Shown here: piece by piece, positions 1 to 11,989 of the stretch
Numbering within the stretch: position 1 is the first letter of the stretch
Layout of the letters: every line of letters starts with the position of its first letter
Source of the DNA: Archegozetes longisetosus
Lineage: Eukaryota; Arthropoda; Arachnida; Sarcoptiformes; Trhypochthoniidae
Assembly (NCBI GenBank): GCA_018873245.2
Contig: JAEMBT020000009.1
Coordinates: forward strand, 15,991,794 to 16,055,793
DNA length: 64,000 nucleotides
Reading direction: 5' to 3'
Translations under genes and position numbers: made by a program
Notes under the pieces: generated by a model
Seen by the model: only the letters and a program-made list of their open reading frames with translations
What the model was told of the DNA's origin: nothing
Databases searched by the model: none

Positions 1-2262
1 GAATGAGGAACCTGTTGCTTCAAATATGGACATCTCAACCGGACATATTATTTTGGTAAATATAACTAAATCTACTTCTATCCATTTCCTTAAAAGTCAC
101 AATTTCAAGTAGGGCTGCATTTCTTCAAATCCATACAATCCTGAAATCACGCATTCAAATACATTTTCTAATAGTTTTAAGCTTGGATTATAATATATTT
201 TTACTTTGTTTTGCAATAATTACTACAAAAAATTAGCAAAATCAAAAACACAATTTTTAGTGTGAAGCTAGCTGAATTGAAAGCATCAGTGCACCCTTGA
301 TCCCTACTCGACCCTTGCTCGACCCTTGCTCGACCCCCACTGACTTGACCACAGTTAAACCATTAGATCCATACAAAAAAAAAGACAAATGACTTACACT
401 ATCGACAATTGTTTCTTTCAACTTGAAGTCCTATATGGAGGATCATTTGAAGAAAAAGGATAGATTGGATAGAGAGTGGGAAGCTCTTTGTGCATACGAA
501 GCAGATCCATGTTCAACAAATGCGGCTAATTTGCCACAAAACGCAAAGAAAAATCGTTATCCGGATATTTTGCCGTACGATCACTCACGTGTAATTCTTA
601 ACGATTTGGCCAATATTTCCGGATCTGATTATATTAACGCCAACACTATCGTAAGCGACCTCTTCTATGTTGTCTCTGTTTATTATAAGCAATTTAGGTT
701 AACTTTTCTGATCTATTTATTTATTTTACTGAAGACTGATCACGATCCTAGAAATCCAGCATATATTGCAACCCAAGGACCACTTCCTAACACAACCGCT
801 GATTTCTGGCAGGTAACAAAACTATGACCAATCTTATAAGTGGCAGAATTATTCAATTAATCAATTTCTCGCTGCCTCTCTTTCCCCTTCGGCGCCCTCT
901 CTCTCCCCTTCGGCCCCCTCTCTCTCTCTCCCCCTGACTTTGCTTCATAATCACACTCTTTCACCAAATTAGATGGTTTGGGAACAAGGAAGTGTCATAA
1001 TCGTAATGCTCACTCGTCTTATGGAGAATGGAGTCGCTATGTGTCACAGATACTGGCCTGAAGAAGGCAGCGAAGTCTACCACAATTATGAAGTTCATTT
1101 GGTTTCTGAACATATTTGGTGCGATGACTATCTCGTTCGTAGTTTCTATTTGAAAAATTTGAAGACTAGCGAAACCCGAACTGTGACACAGTTCCACTTT
1201 TTGTCATGGCCAGAGAATGGAGTGCCGCCAAACGCGAAATCGATACTAGAGTTCAGAAGGTAAGAGCATGAGGTGTAACCTAACCTAATCTAACCTAACC
1301 TAATCGATGAAATATGACGGCCTAACTGGATGCTAATCTCATCTATTTCTACTAACTGGCTATAATGGAGAGAATTTTGCACTACTAATGCTCTTCTACT
1401 AACCTATCTGTGATGTGGTCATCATTTTTGTGATTGGTGCAATTGCGTTACTAATCGCATTTTAATTGCATAGTCACAAAAGTGATGGCTATGTCTCAGT
1501 ATTTCAGCACTAACTCAACTCTCACATCATTTCTCTATTCATAAATGCTTAATATATGAAATACTTTCAAACTATTCAATAGATTGTTTAATTAGAAAAT
1601 ATTTTTTATTATTCTTGTATTTTTGCAGGAAAGTTAATAAGTCCTATCGTGGTCGTTCGTGTCCGATTGTAACACATTGCAGGTAATTGAACTTAATTTC
1701 TACTAAACTTTGTTCAGTATACAATCGATTCTTTCTCTCTCTAAAATAAAGTGGGATATAGTGAACATAGAGCTATAATCAACATTTTCCAAAATTTATT
1801 TGGTTCATAGACTATGCACGCTATATCCCATATAGTGGACTCCCATTGAAATCAACAGATGTCTAGTGCATTAGAATGTTGATTATAGTGAGAGGCGACT
1901 GTATCAGATCAAAATTCGAGACAATTTATTGGGTTAATATCATAGAGCCAAGTAATCCTGTACGGAATCTATTGATTGATCAAATTGTCTCAATAATACT
2001 TTAGGATATATTGAATCGAATTGTTAATTAAATAAATTATTATAATAGTGACGGATCTGGCCGTACCGGAACTTACACTTTGATTGATATGGTATTGAAC
2101 CGCATGTCGAAAGGAGCGAAAGAGATCGACATCGCAGCAACTCTTGAGCACATCCGGGATCAGCGGTTCGGAATGGTTAAGACCAAAGCACAATTCGAGT
2201 ACGTTCTGACTGCAGTTGCTGAAGAAGTTCAAGCTATATTGAAGGCACTCGGACAAAATTAA
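1..2262 (+). CDS. PTPRN (Ia-2): IA-2/PTPRN-type receptor tyrosine pseudophosphatase, 3' part of gene
   Basis: C-terminal cytoplasmic part of an islet-antigen-2 family protein, a transmembrane protein of dense-core secretory vesicles that acts in regulated hormone and neuropeptide secretion. Coding exons read by splice sites and phase: 1-55 (continues from outside the window), 429-650, 735-812, 973-1259, 1629-1682 and 2049-2262 (stop). About 303 residues are visible. Family blocks include [41 protein letters not shown] and [14 protein letters not shown], which follow vertebrate IA-2 closely. The phosphate-binding loop, split between exons 5 and 6, reads [10 protein letters not shown]: the nucleophile Cys and the Arg are kept, but the Ala after CS in active enzymes is Asp. 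The WPD loop reads WPENGVP, with Glu in place of the general-acid Asp. Both changes predict little or no phosphatase activity, as known for IA-2. The extracellular and transmembrane regions lie upstream of the window. Confidence 0.95.
875..935. repeat. Pyrimidine-rich tandem repeat in IA-2 intron
   Basis: Low-complexity CT-rich tract with two to three imperfect units of roughly 27-30 bp (CCTCTCT...CCCCTTCGG...). It lies in the intron just upstream of the exon at 973. No coding potential seen. Confidence 0.6.
1279..1303 (-). repeat. Short interstitial (TTAGG)5-like tract
   Basis: Five consecutive CCTAA pentamers (one with a C-to-T change), which is TTAGG on the minus strand, the usual arthropod telomere unit. 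It lies inside an IA-2 intron. At 25 bp it may be chance or a small repair insertion. Confidence 0.5.
1751..1905 (+). mobile_element. Interspersed repeat, family A (copy 1)
   Basis: A roughly 155-bp non-coding block in an IA-2 intron. It starts GTGGGATATAGT and ends near GAGAGGCGACTGTAT. It aligns by eye along its length with 55644-55798 (GTGGGATATAGT, ATTTGGTT.GCAGACTATGCA, ATTATAACGAGAGGCGA). The inner termini CTATAATCAAC and GTTGATTATAG are inverted copies, suggesting a degenerate TIR element, probably a non-autonomous DNA transposon. Confidence 0.6.
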
Positions 2263-2550
2263 GGCTACAATGATAGCTAATTTATGTTTTGAATGAGCAA
2301 GCTAATTTTTAGTTCTAAGATTTTCTCCGACTTTCTGTGTTGATAAATATGTATTATTTTATTCATATATTATATATACATATCTCTTTCGCCGATTTTG
2401 GTCTTCAGACAATATCTGCTTTTTATTGATTACTAGCTCTGACTATCAATATTTAATTAATTCAATACACATTTGAATATCAAATGCATTGGGTTTTCTA
2501 CGAATTCCAAAAGATTAGTTGAAAAGATTTTTGTTTCTTTGAGATTATGG

Positions 2551-2604
2551 TTGAAAGAATTGAAAGAATTGAAAGAATTGAAAGAATTGAAAGAATTAAA
2601 AGAA
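2551..2604. repeat. 9-bp tandem repeat, six copies
   Basis: Six head-to-tail copies of TTGAAAGAA, the last with one change. The period is a multiple of three, so the tract translates as a Leu-Lys-Glu run, but no gene context supports coding. Confidence 0.85.
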
Positions 2605-3144
2605 CTGTATGGATTCAAATTAAACAGCTATCAATTGGAGAATGTTATCTTGACATTAACTCTATAATACTAAACAATAAATTATTTATTCAATTTGTCT
2701 TAAAAGCTTAACAATAGTTTTTCAGGAAATTAAGAATCTAATTCTTCAAAAGAAAATTAGTTTTCTAATAAATTCCTAAGCTTTACCATTAAATATTCAA
2801 ATCATATTATCTTCAGTCAGAATTGATTCAAATATAACCTAATTACAGGACTTTGACTCTAAAATCTGGTTAAAGCGGGGATTTCATGACAATCTCGGGT
2901 CAAACTAACCCTCAGTTGCGAATATTCTCTGAAGACCAAAACAAGTGTAGCTCATCTGAATGCAGAAATGGGGCCCAAAATATAACAGACGCTTCGACTT
3001 TGAAAAATAGCTTTCCATTGTCTTGTATTAAGAGAAAAGAGTTATCATTGATTTAGAAGATTGATTATAATTTAGAGGCATATATTATAGATCACAATAT
3101 ATTTGATGTAATATCAGTGATATTACAGAAGTGAATTGATATAA

Positions 3145-3312
3145 TCTGCTAGAATATTCTTATAGTCAGCTAGAATACTCTTATAGTCTACCAGAATGTT
3201 CTTATAATCTGCTAGGACATTCCTATAGTCTGCCAGAATATTCTTATAATCTACCACAAATTTCTTGTAATCTGCCAGAATATTCTCATAATCTACTACA
3301 ATATTCTTATGA
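3145..3312. repeat. 21-bp minisatellite, eight copies
   Basis: Eight imperfect 21-bp units of the type TCTGCCAGAATATTCTTATAA, diverged by about 10-25 percent from one another. As the unit is seven codons, the minus strand stays open as a heptad Asp-Tyr-Lys-Asn-Ile-Leu-Ala repeat, but no splice-site or gene context supports translation. Confidence 0.85.
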
Positions 3313-6026
3313 TCCATTCAAAATACATACCATAAATTATTCTCTGTTAAAATGTTTGCAATACATATGATAGTCATAGCTTATATATGTTATACTATTC
3401 ATTATTAGGAAAATAATTTCTAGAATCTAACATTTTTTCTATTCTAATCCTACATCTAATGCTTATAACTTTCATTAGGACAATGTTATGACAGGTTAAT
3501 ATCTCAGGGTTAGTATGTCTGAATTGATGGGTGGCTAAACATTTAAAGAATTTTTAAAGAATATTCTTTAAAAAGTTGCATCTGTTATATTTTGCTAATC
3601 CATAGTTTATAATTTTCAACATTTTAATTCTTCAAATTCTTTCAAATTTTAACTTCAATTCCTAACTTTGATCCCAAACTTTACTTCTATTCGTGAAGAT
3701 GTATAACTTTTCTTATGTTATATCAATCATATTCAATAATGTTTATGAAGAATACAATTATTTTGATCATACTTTGCAAAATCTAATTTAATGTTCAGAA
3801 ATATATTCATATGTTTTATGGCAAAAAAGACTATATATAAGAAAGAAAATTATTTTGACCGAACGGTACACCACTTATTACGCTATCCTATGAGCACAAA
3901 TGTTGAACATATTAATAGTCTATTGTATTGGAAGTGATTGTTTTTAATTGAAACAGTTTCTGGAATGAATTAAATATATTAAATAATACGTTATTATAAG
4001 CAGAGGTTACCTCTAATTTCAAAACTTATTATGTATACCATATTATGTACTTAAGTTGTCTTATATTAAAATTAATCTTCAATAAACTTAGACGCAACGT
4101 CTTTTATGTTGAATTTTATCTTGCTTATATTCATCGATTTTTGCCATCTTACTAATGCTTTAAATCCGTTTATGGCTTAACAAGTGTGCCATTTTTTCAA
4201 TATTCACTTCTCTGATTGCATTTTAATAGCTAACTCACACGACATCTCATACATTATGAAAATATGTCGGATATATGTCGGATTCTAGTGCTCTTATTTC
4301 TAAGTATGCATTTGACTCAAAACATCAAATCTTTTATACTGAAAAGATTAAGAGTAAATCATTCAAAATCGTTTTCAATTTCAAATAACTCAGATACAAT
4401 TCAATTCTCTTAAAACTAAATATTTTACTTTAGTATATTTGAGAATTTCCAATTCGATCAAATGGTCATTTATGTACACTCAAAAATCAATAATCTTTGA
4501 TAGCAGTCAAAAGAATGCGTTGTCATGAAATGCTTTCCATCAGATCATAATATGTTCAGATATTAACAAACTTATAGAATATTCAATATAGAAATCAAAT
4601 TTAGCAATAAATTCATGCTTATGTTAATGATGCAGCCATCACATATTATAAAGTCTTTAAGTGTATTTACTGTCAAATCCAGGAATTTATGAAATTTAAA
4701 TAATCATTTGAAGTACATCTAGAAGTAGTTGAACTGAGAAAATGTAGTTTACTTTCTATATTGGCATTGAATATATGGGAAAGATTTATAATTCAACATT
4801 TTTTAATCGATATCCATGTCAATGATAAGAGAGTTTACGCTTCGCTTCTCATACAGTCAATTATATTTTTCATATTTCTCATCGCATTTCACATCAATAT
4901 TAAGTTTGGTCACTATTCTGAATAAAAGATCCCTTTCTTATACATTCCTCTATCTATAAATTCAATTCTTCGTTCGATTCTTCACTCAATTCTTCACTCG
5001 ATTCTTCACTCAATTCTTAGCTTTCTCTCAATCCACAATTTTGTTAAACTTTCGACTGACTTAATAAAAGTTGAAATTTTCAAGTCAACAACAAGTTATG
5101 ATTTAATAAAATCATTAAACAAGTGAAAAATAGGCGCAGTAGAGAAGAGAAAGGAATTGATAGTGGATTGAAATGAGATTTTTTATGGAGTCGATTATAC
5201 GGTCGCGACATGTAATAAATTGTTGCTATAAAGACAAGTAATTTATAAGTTATTTATATGTTATATATTACAGAGAGACTTCGAGAGCATTACTTAATGA
5301 AATCACAATTCTGGCCATAATTCTGGTCATAATTCTCTCGAGACTCTACGACAAATCGTTGATTATATTGGGTTATATGTTTGATAAATATGATTTGATT
5401 ACGTATATCTTAATCTAACTCTTTAGTCGTATTTTGAACATTTATCTTTAAGATTGTATGTAACCTAACCATATTATTTCCTTAAATTCTTTTGTCATAA
5501 CAGACAAATTCATCTTTCAATGAATAATCATTTGTTACTAGTAGATAGTCACTGGATTTGCTTCCGCTTTAGAATATCTTAAATTCTTTGAGTAGTTCCA
5601 CAAAATTGTTTCCTCTTATCGAATACTTGAAAGAGAATAAAAAAGTTATTAAGTCTGAAAATTGGAAAATATTTGATTTGATAAGGTAGGTCTTCAAAAC
5701 CAGACTTAGCATATCAATAGCACAAGATTTGAGACAACAAATCAATTCAATTATAAAGCAAAATAATTAACGGTACTTTTAAACAATTGAAATAAATCAA
5801 TCAAATACAAGTTTGATTGATGCAATCGAAAAACATGACAATTTTATTTCCGATAATCAATTATATACAAATGTTACGCACTTTCCACTTCATAGATTAC
5901 AACAGCTTTACAATAACTCTGTCACTTCAATCTTACATCCAAAGTGATTAATCTTCAAACTGGACATCCAGTTCCGATTTGAAGACATTTCCTAAACTCG
6001 AATAATGACTTTTAGGCTAAAGATTC

Positions 6027-7796
6027 TTATTCAAAGCCACTAGCCTTCAACTCATAAATCCTATCACTCAAATTGATTGAGCTGTCACAAAGAGGTAGCT
6101 TAAAATCAAAAATCCAAACTTTTCCATTTGAATCTCCAGCAATTATTTCTTTTCCACATTTAGTCCAATTTATCTTATTAAGTGCTGAACTTTCATCAAC
6201 TTTCACAATAGCACTCGGTTTATGAAAATCGTTGTTAAGATCCCAGATATCGATATTTCCCATTCCGTTCACACTCGCAAATACTCCTGAACTATTCGGC
6301 GACCACTTCAGGTCATAGATCGAATCGTGATTATCATCGAATGTATATAGAGGTCGATTTTCTGCCAAAGACCACAGTTTTATAGTCCAGTCAAGAGATG
6401 AGGTGAGAAAGAGATGAGAACTTTCCAAACTTGGATGACATTCAACTTTAGTGACATATTCTTCATGGCCTTCAAATACTCGCTCAACACTTCCTGTATT
6501 TGTTTGAACAGAATATAAGTTTCCGTTTTCGCAACCAATCACAGGATTATTGAAATTATCAAATGGAAAAGACATCGAAGACGCCAATACGGGATGGGAT
6601 AGTTTTAATGACAGCGTCGAAGACACAGTTTCGTGAACCAACTCAACACTATCGATTGGTTTGGTCAACATATTTAGATCCCACAAACACATTTTGCCAT
6701 CATTTGAAATGCTAATTAAATGTTGAACATTCTTAGTGCCAATCACTTGAAGACAATAGACAGGATGTGTATGAGCTAACGGCGAGACAGAGCTACTCAT
6801 AACTGGCAATGAACGATGCGTCCGATTATCCCATAGTAGAACCTGACCTGAATACGTGCCACCTATTATCAAATTGTGATTATATTTAGCAAAACATCCA
6901 GATATAACCGGTGAGTGATAATTGAGTTGAAATTCTGGTATTTCGTTTGAATACTTTAAATTCCATATCAGACAAAGTCCTAAGTCGTTTGACAGATTTT
7001 GTTCGTCATAGTAAGTTGTAAGTAATAGTTCATTATATTGTGGACATAAGTCTAAACTTGTTACTATTTTATTATTACATAGTTGCCAATTAAATAAACA
7101 TTTGTTTAATACTATTTGATCGTTGTTTTCAGGTTGCGCAAAATTAAATAAACATTTGTTTAATACTATTTGATCGTCATTTTCAGGTTGCGCAAAATTA
7201 TTCTTACTTTGTTTGGTATATAAAATTCTTTCGGTTACTTTTGACGCGTGATCAAAAAATTTTCTAAATGAACCATCCTTAAATATACCTTGTTTCTCCA
7301 TTTCATTGTAACTTTGTCTTTTTATTTCAACTTCTTTCTCTTCAACTTCTTCTGAAATTTCTTCTTTCATATGATTAGAAATCGATTCGTTGTCACTGTG
7401 GTCGAAATCGTCGAAAGATATATCGTTATCGGATGAATTTTCGATCTGTGTTTGTTTATCATAAGTATTTATTCCTTTCGGTTCTATTGACATCGATGGC
7501 AACCGCACTATTGATAATGAGACTAAGTTTTTGACTTGAACTTTGTCTTCAGCTTTGTCTTCAACTTTGTCCTCAACTTTATCTTCAACTCCAGGTTTCG
7601 GAGACTTTCTAGAACCTTCTTGAGAAACGTGTAATTCTTTTGAACTTTTCTCATGTTTAGTCTGAAATTGTCGTTGGGAATAAGTTGCGTCCACTTGTGG
7701 ACGAGCAGCTTTACTTCTAGCCGCTTGTAATGCTCTGAGGCGTTCTTCCTTTTGTTTTTTGAGTTTTTGAATTAGAGAATTACCGGAGACATCCAT
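6027..7796 (-). CDS. DYNC1I (sw): Cytoplasmic dynein 1 intermediate chain-like protein, intronless
   Basis: 589-residue protein of the dynein intermediate chain family, the subunit that links dynein heavy chains to light chains and dynactin on microtubules. The N-terminus is a basic/acidic helix (LKKQKEERLRALQAARSKAA), followed by a VEDK repeat at 70-86 and a TYDKQTQIE segment at 111-119 that fits the LC8 light-chain motif KxTQT. SFRKFFDHASKVTER (176-190) matches the block before the WD40 domain. WD blocks follow: VTSLDLCPQYNELLLTTY, NLIIGGTYSGQVLLWDNRTHR, HTHPVYCLQVIGT, FLTSSLDWTIKLW, YDLKWSPNSSGVFASVNGMG and ALNKINW. Length is close to the usual 600-650. An 18-residue unit (NFAQPENDDQIVLNKCLF) is duplicated in tandem at 200-235. 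The whole frame is one exon. It could be the organism's only gene or a retrocopy with a parent elsewhere. Confidence 0.92.
   Translation of the reverse strand: MDVSGNSLIQKLKKQKEERLRALQAARSKAARPQVDATYSQRQFQTKHEKSSKELHVSQEGSRKSPKPGVEDKVEDKVEDKAEDKVQVKNLVSLSIVRLPSMSIEPKGINTYDKQTQIENSSDNDISFDDFDHSDNESISNHMKEEISEEVEEKEVEIKRQSYNEMEKQGIFKDGSFRKFFDHASKVTERILYTKQSKNNFAQPENDDQIVLNKCLFNFAQPENNDQIVLNKCLFNWQLCNNKIVTSLDLCPQYNELLLTTYYDEQNLSNDLGLCLIWNLKYSNEIPEFQLNYHSPVISGCFAKYNHNLIIGGTYSGQVLLWDNRTHRSLPVMSSSVSPLAHTHPVYCLQVIGTKNVQHLISISNDGKMCLWDLNMLTKPIDSVELVHETVSSTLSLKLSHPVLASSMSFPFDNFNNPVIGCENGNLYSVQTNTGSVERVFEGHEEYVTKVECHPSLESSHLFLTSSLDWTIKLWSLAENRPLYTFDDNHDSIYDLKWSPNSSGVFASVNGMGNIDIWDLNNDFHKPSAIVKVDESSALNKINWTKCGKEIIAGDSNGKVWIFDFKLPLCDSSINLSDRIYELKASGFE
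7088..7195 (-). repeat. 54-bp in-frame tandem duplication inside the dynein gene
   Basis: Two 54-bp copies differing at a few positions give two 18-residue repeats with one Asp/Asn change. The phase is preserved. They sit between the N-terminal binding region and the WD40 domain. Confidence 0.85.
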
Positions 7797-10700
7797 ATTT
7801 GAAATGCAATTAAAATTTGAAATCTCAATAAAACTCTATCACCTGAAAACGAAAACTCCCACTACGTTAAACTAAACATACAACTCTTATCTTTAGAAGT
7901 GTTAAAAGATTAATTGTGTCTTAGAAACCGTTAATCTTTATCGAATTCTGTTATCTTTATATTTAACATACGTAATAATACACTCACGCTCTCTGAAATG
8001 ATAATAACTTAATAATGAAATTTACAACACTAACACTTTTTATTTATTATTCAATTATCAACTAATCGTTTCAACACCAAGATAATTATGAATAATATAT
8101 TCAAACTCAATCACCTTTTTGTCAATGTATGACCTCAATTCAAACTATCATCAATGGTAACCTATCCATTAGAATTAACCTTAAATCTTCATGTCGACTA
8201 GTTATTGGTTTAAGCTGACAAATTTAGAGATCTTAACTATATCTCGATTCTTTTATGATTGCCTCCAGATTTCAGTTTTTACTTTTTCTGATCACTAATC
8301 CGATTCATATCGACCATGAATTCAGTTCTGTACTCAGTACTTGGACTGAACAGTTACACTTGGAAGTTTTGAAAAATAAAACTACCAAATACAAAGTTGG
8401 AAAATCCTGTTTTCAAGACTAATTAGATGATTAAATGCACTTTATTTTTATTAAGAAACTGATGAGTCGATAATAAAAATAATCATAATAAAATTAATCA
8501 AAGATTGTTCATGAAACTTCTATATCATATGTCAATAACAACATAATGCCCTAAAATACCTAAATTAATAAGTCTTAATCTCTTAATCTCTTTATCTATT
8601 GGGATTTATATTGAATTTGGCTGAAATGAAAACATGTTTATCACAAAAATTCAACTTTCTTTATCACATTACATGTTCAATTTTATATTTGTAAATGCTT
8701 AGTTCAAAAATTCAGTTTATTCTGTTTGGAAAATCTGACAACAGAGTTTATGAAACTATTTTTCCAAACTTTAAGTCGTCTTCATTGAAGAAATCTTGAA
8801 ATCAAACTATCTTATGACAACTTCGTCCGATAATATCTACTTAATATATCATTGAGTGAATTTATCTTTCTCATATTCTTAAGATAGAAAAATATCTATT
8901 TTGTATTATTTAAATAATTATTTGATGAGATTATTTCAATATTATTAGTCAAATAACATAATTAGTAATGATAATATTTCAAATTTATAGTATTTGAGCA
9001 ATATGATAAATAAATAAGATTTAATTGTTCTGAAATTGTCGACTTCAGGAAGATGAACTTGCAATATTTCTTCAAGGAAGCACAATCTACCTGAGACTTC
9101 TCGTGTAAAACTGATTTGAACATAATCGTAAGCAATTTTACTTACTTTCAATATTGAAAGAGCACATCAACATTTACTACTATAAATTTGGTTAGTTAGT
9201 TTAATTCTTACGTAGGCGTTAGTGCTTTAGAAGTCAAATTCTATATATTTGAATTTTTAATTGCAAACTAGAATTAATTGGTTTATTAGAGCAGTCAACT
9301 AAAGATTAAGGAATTGAGTATTTATGAAAAGAGTCACTCATTTTGGGTACTTTTATACGCTTTGATAAGTATCACAAAAATATTGTTGGCATCCATTTAT
9401 TGGTCTCATTTTAAGACAGTTGTTGGAGTTATTTCCAAAATATATTATGCTAAACATTTGTTGATGGAAATACACCTAAACTCGTTTGTAGTGAACGTAT
9501 TGATGTATAGAAACGCCGTTTATAGTGCACAGACCTATTCACTATAAACGGATTAGAATGTATTTGACATATGGAACATTTGAAAATCTCCAAGAGACTA
9601 TTGAATAAATAAATTTGACAGATAGAAAAGAAGAGAAATAGTAATTCCCTACATAGCAATTTGCTCACGAAATCAACTTATTTTAAATTCAAACTAATAC
9701 CGATTTTATTATAGTTTGTATTTGTCAAGTTAGATCTGATACCTACTATATCTCATCTGATGATCACTTTTTTGATTGTATTTTTAAATTATTAATAGGT
9801 TTGTTTGCATCTAAAGTTTTAGATAATTCGAAATATAATCATATTTTCGCATGAATTAATCATAGTTTATAAGAGATTAGAAGCTATTTTATGAAGGTTA
9901 TTATTGAGTACAGTAGAGTACCTAATCTAGCATAACTTAAGTATACGTAAAATAGAGCTTATTAGCACCTAATATACTTATGTATTACTTTAATATTTGA
10001 AATAAAACTTATCAAAACAATATCACTTTATTTCTTTAGTCTTTAGTATTTGGTTCATCTCTTTTTGGCTTTAATTGTTTTAATGTTCATAGTTTCACAT
10101 GCTTTATCGTCCCATTGTACATGATGCTCGAGCTTGAACCCGAACCCGAACTCGAACATAAATAAACAGTCAACAAGAGAAAGTATTTGAAATCTCTGAT
10201 GAATTGAAAAGTTAAATTCAGAAAAGTAGAATGTCAAATAATAGAATGAATTAGAAATAGTTTGCATGTTTAAATAAATATTTGCTCTAATAAGATTGAA
10301 AATAGGTACTTTTAAACATTTATTATATATTTTCATATCTTATACAACTCTGTAACACAAAACCATATTTACTCAATCGTTATTTCGACGTTTCTTCGTA
10401 ACTCAATTCGACCACAATTTGCGGCCTAAGTTCTTTCAAGATTCGGTCTCAGTATTGGGCAAAAAACTGAACTTTGAGATATCAATTAATTTCGTCGAAA
10501 CGTTAACGTACGTTTGAATTGTCTGACTAATAGTAAATAAGCGTTTGATATTTGCAATGAAATACAAAAGAATTTGCATTTTCAGTGTTTCGCAATTCAC
10601 ATTGAAGTCTCTATATTTGCTGAAAGGTCTCCAGGTATCATAACTACCACAAGGAATAGGTAAGAAAATAATCGCTATTTTGGATAATTTTGGATATTTG

Positions 10701-11213
10701 TGTTGAATATTTGAACAATGTGTTAAAAGATGTATCTCTAAATTGTCAGGTATTCAATGAATTTGCGTCACAAAGTAGTGCTTAAAACAGTTTACAATTT
10801 GATTCACAAAATTAAATATACTTTTTAAGCAAAAATTTTTCAAAAATGTAGCGTTTTCGGATTATTCGGTATCATTGCTTACGCTGAATAAATTTCTTCT
10901 GAATTCAGTGTATTCGGCATACATCGAAAAAATGAATCAGTAGATATATTCTTGAAAAATTGGATTTAAAAGGTTAAAAACTGTTTAGTTCAGATTGACA
11001 ATAATTTAAAAATTAACTAGAACATTCTTGAAAAAATGGGTTTAAGGATTGAACTCTTATGTAATCCTTATCTATCTTCCTGACATACATCTGAACCTGT
11101 GATCATCGCACGCACTTAAGATATAACTAGAAACTTTAAGAATGGTGACTTCGAATTAGAATGTTTTGGCTACCAAAAATTAACCACTGACCACTTCAAT
11201 GAATGCTTTGAGT

Positions 11214-11602
11214 TAGAGGTAGGTATTTTAGAGAGTCGAGATTCTCGATTGAGAATCTTTAGGAGTATGTCATTTCTCGAAAGCCTAAATTTTAATTAGT
11301 GTAAAAGATCACTTTTAATTGATAGGAAGCCCGAAAATAGAATTTTTACATATTTAAGTACTAGAAATAAATATTTTCGAGAGATTCTTAAGATAATCGA
11401 GAGTCTCGACCCTCAAAATTCTCAAAATTTAATTCAGTGAAATACAAAATTAAATTGAAGATATATTGGTATAGTATTTTTATTTCTACATTTGTTTATA
11501 CATATATACCTTTTAAATCAGAAAAAATTGATAAAATCGACCGATTTTCAAGCATTTCATTATGAAGTACCATAAATATTGAGATTCTCGTACCGACCTC
11601 TA
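11214..11602. mobile_element. Short TIR element, probable non-autonomous DNA transposon
   Basis: About 390 bp bounded by TAGAGGTAGGTA on the left and the inverse of TAGAGGTCGGTA on the right, with CGAGATTCTCG-type inverted words inside both ends. No ORF of note. No convincing target duplication, so the superfamily is uncertain. Confidence 0.5.
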
Positions 11603-11930
11603 CTTGAATCCATGAATGACGGGTAAGTTGAGTATTTCAATAGTATAGCGGCTTCTCTCGGAAAACATAATTTTCATGCAAAATCAACTCTGTTTACAAC
11701 AAATTTAATACGAAACCAAGTAAAATTCAATTAAACTGAGTGCTTTCATCATTTCGACGCCTTGGGTAAACAAAAAATGCAAATTCAAATCTTCATTAAA
11801 TATTTATAAAGAGCATCGACTTAAACAAAAATCTTCAATTCTATTGATTAATAAATGTCATTTCGGTCAGTTATCAGTTGCTCGAAAGTCAATTTTCAGT
11901 ATATATTTTTCGCATATTTGAAACATTTCT

Positions 11931-11932
<2 letters not shown>

Positions 11933-11986
<54 letters not shown>
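11933..11986. repeat. (GA)n microsatellite
   Basis: About 27 uninterrupted GA dinucleotides. The Arg-Glu run that can be translated here is an artefact of the repeat. Confidence 0.95.

Positions 11987-11989
<3 letters not shown>

Larger units (their letters stand above)
2263..6026. other. Intergenic region between IA-2 and dynein intermediate chain
   Basis: The 3' ends of two convergent genes face each other across 3.8 kb of AT-rich DNA. No exon with splice signals or family similarity was recognised. It contains a 9-bp and a 21-bp tandem array (listed separately) and a small CACTCGATTCTT-type repeat near 4970-5025. A TTTATT at about 5843 could serve as the polyadenylation signal of the minus-strand dynein gene. 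Confidence 0.6.
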
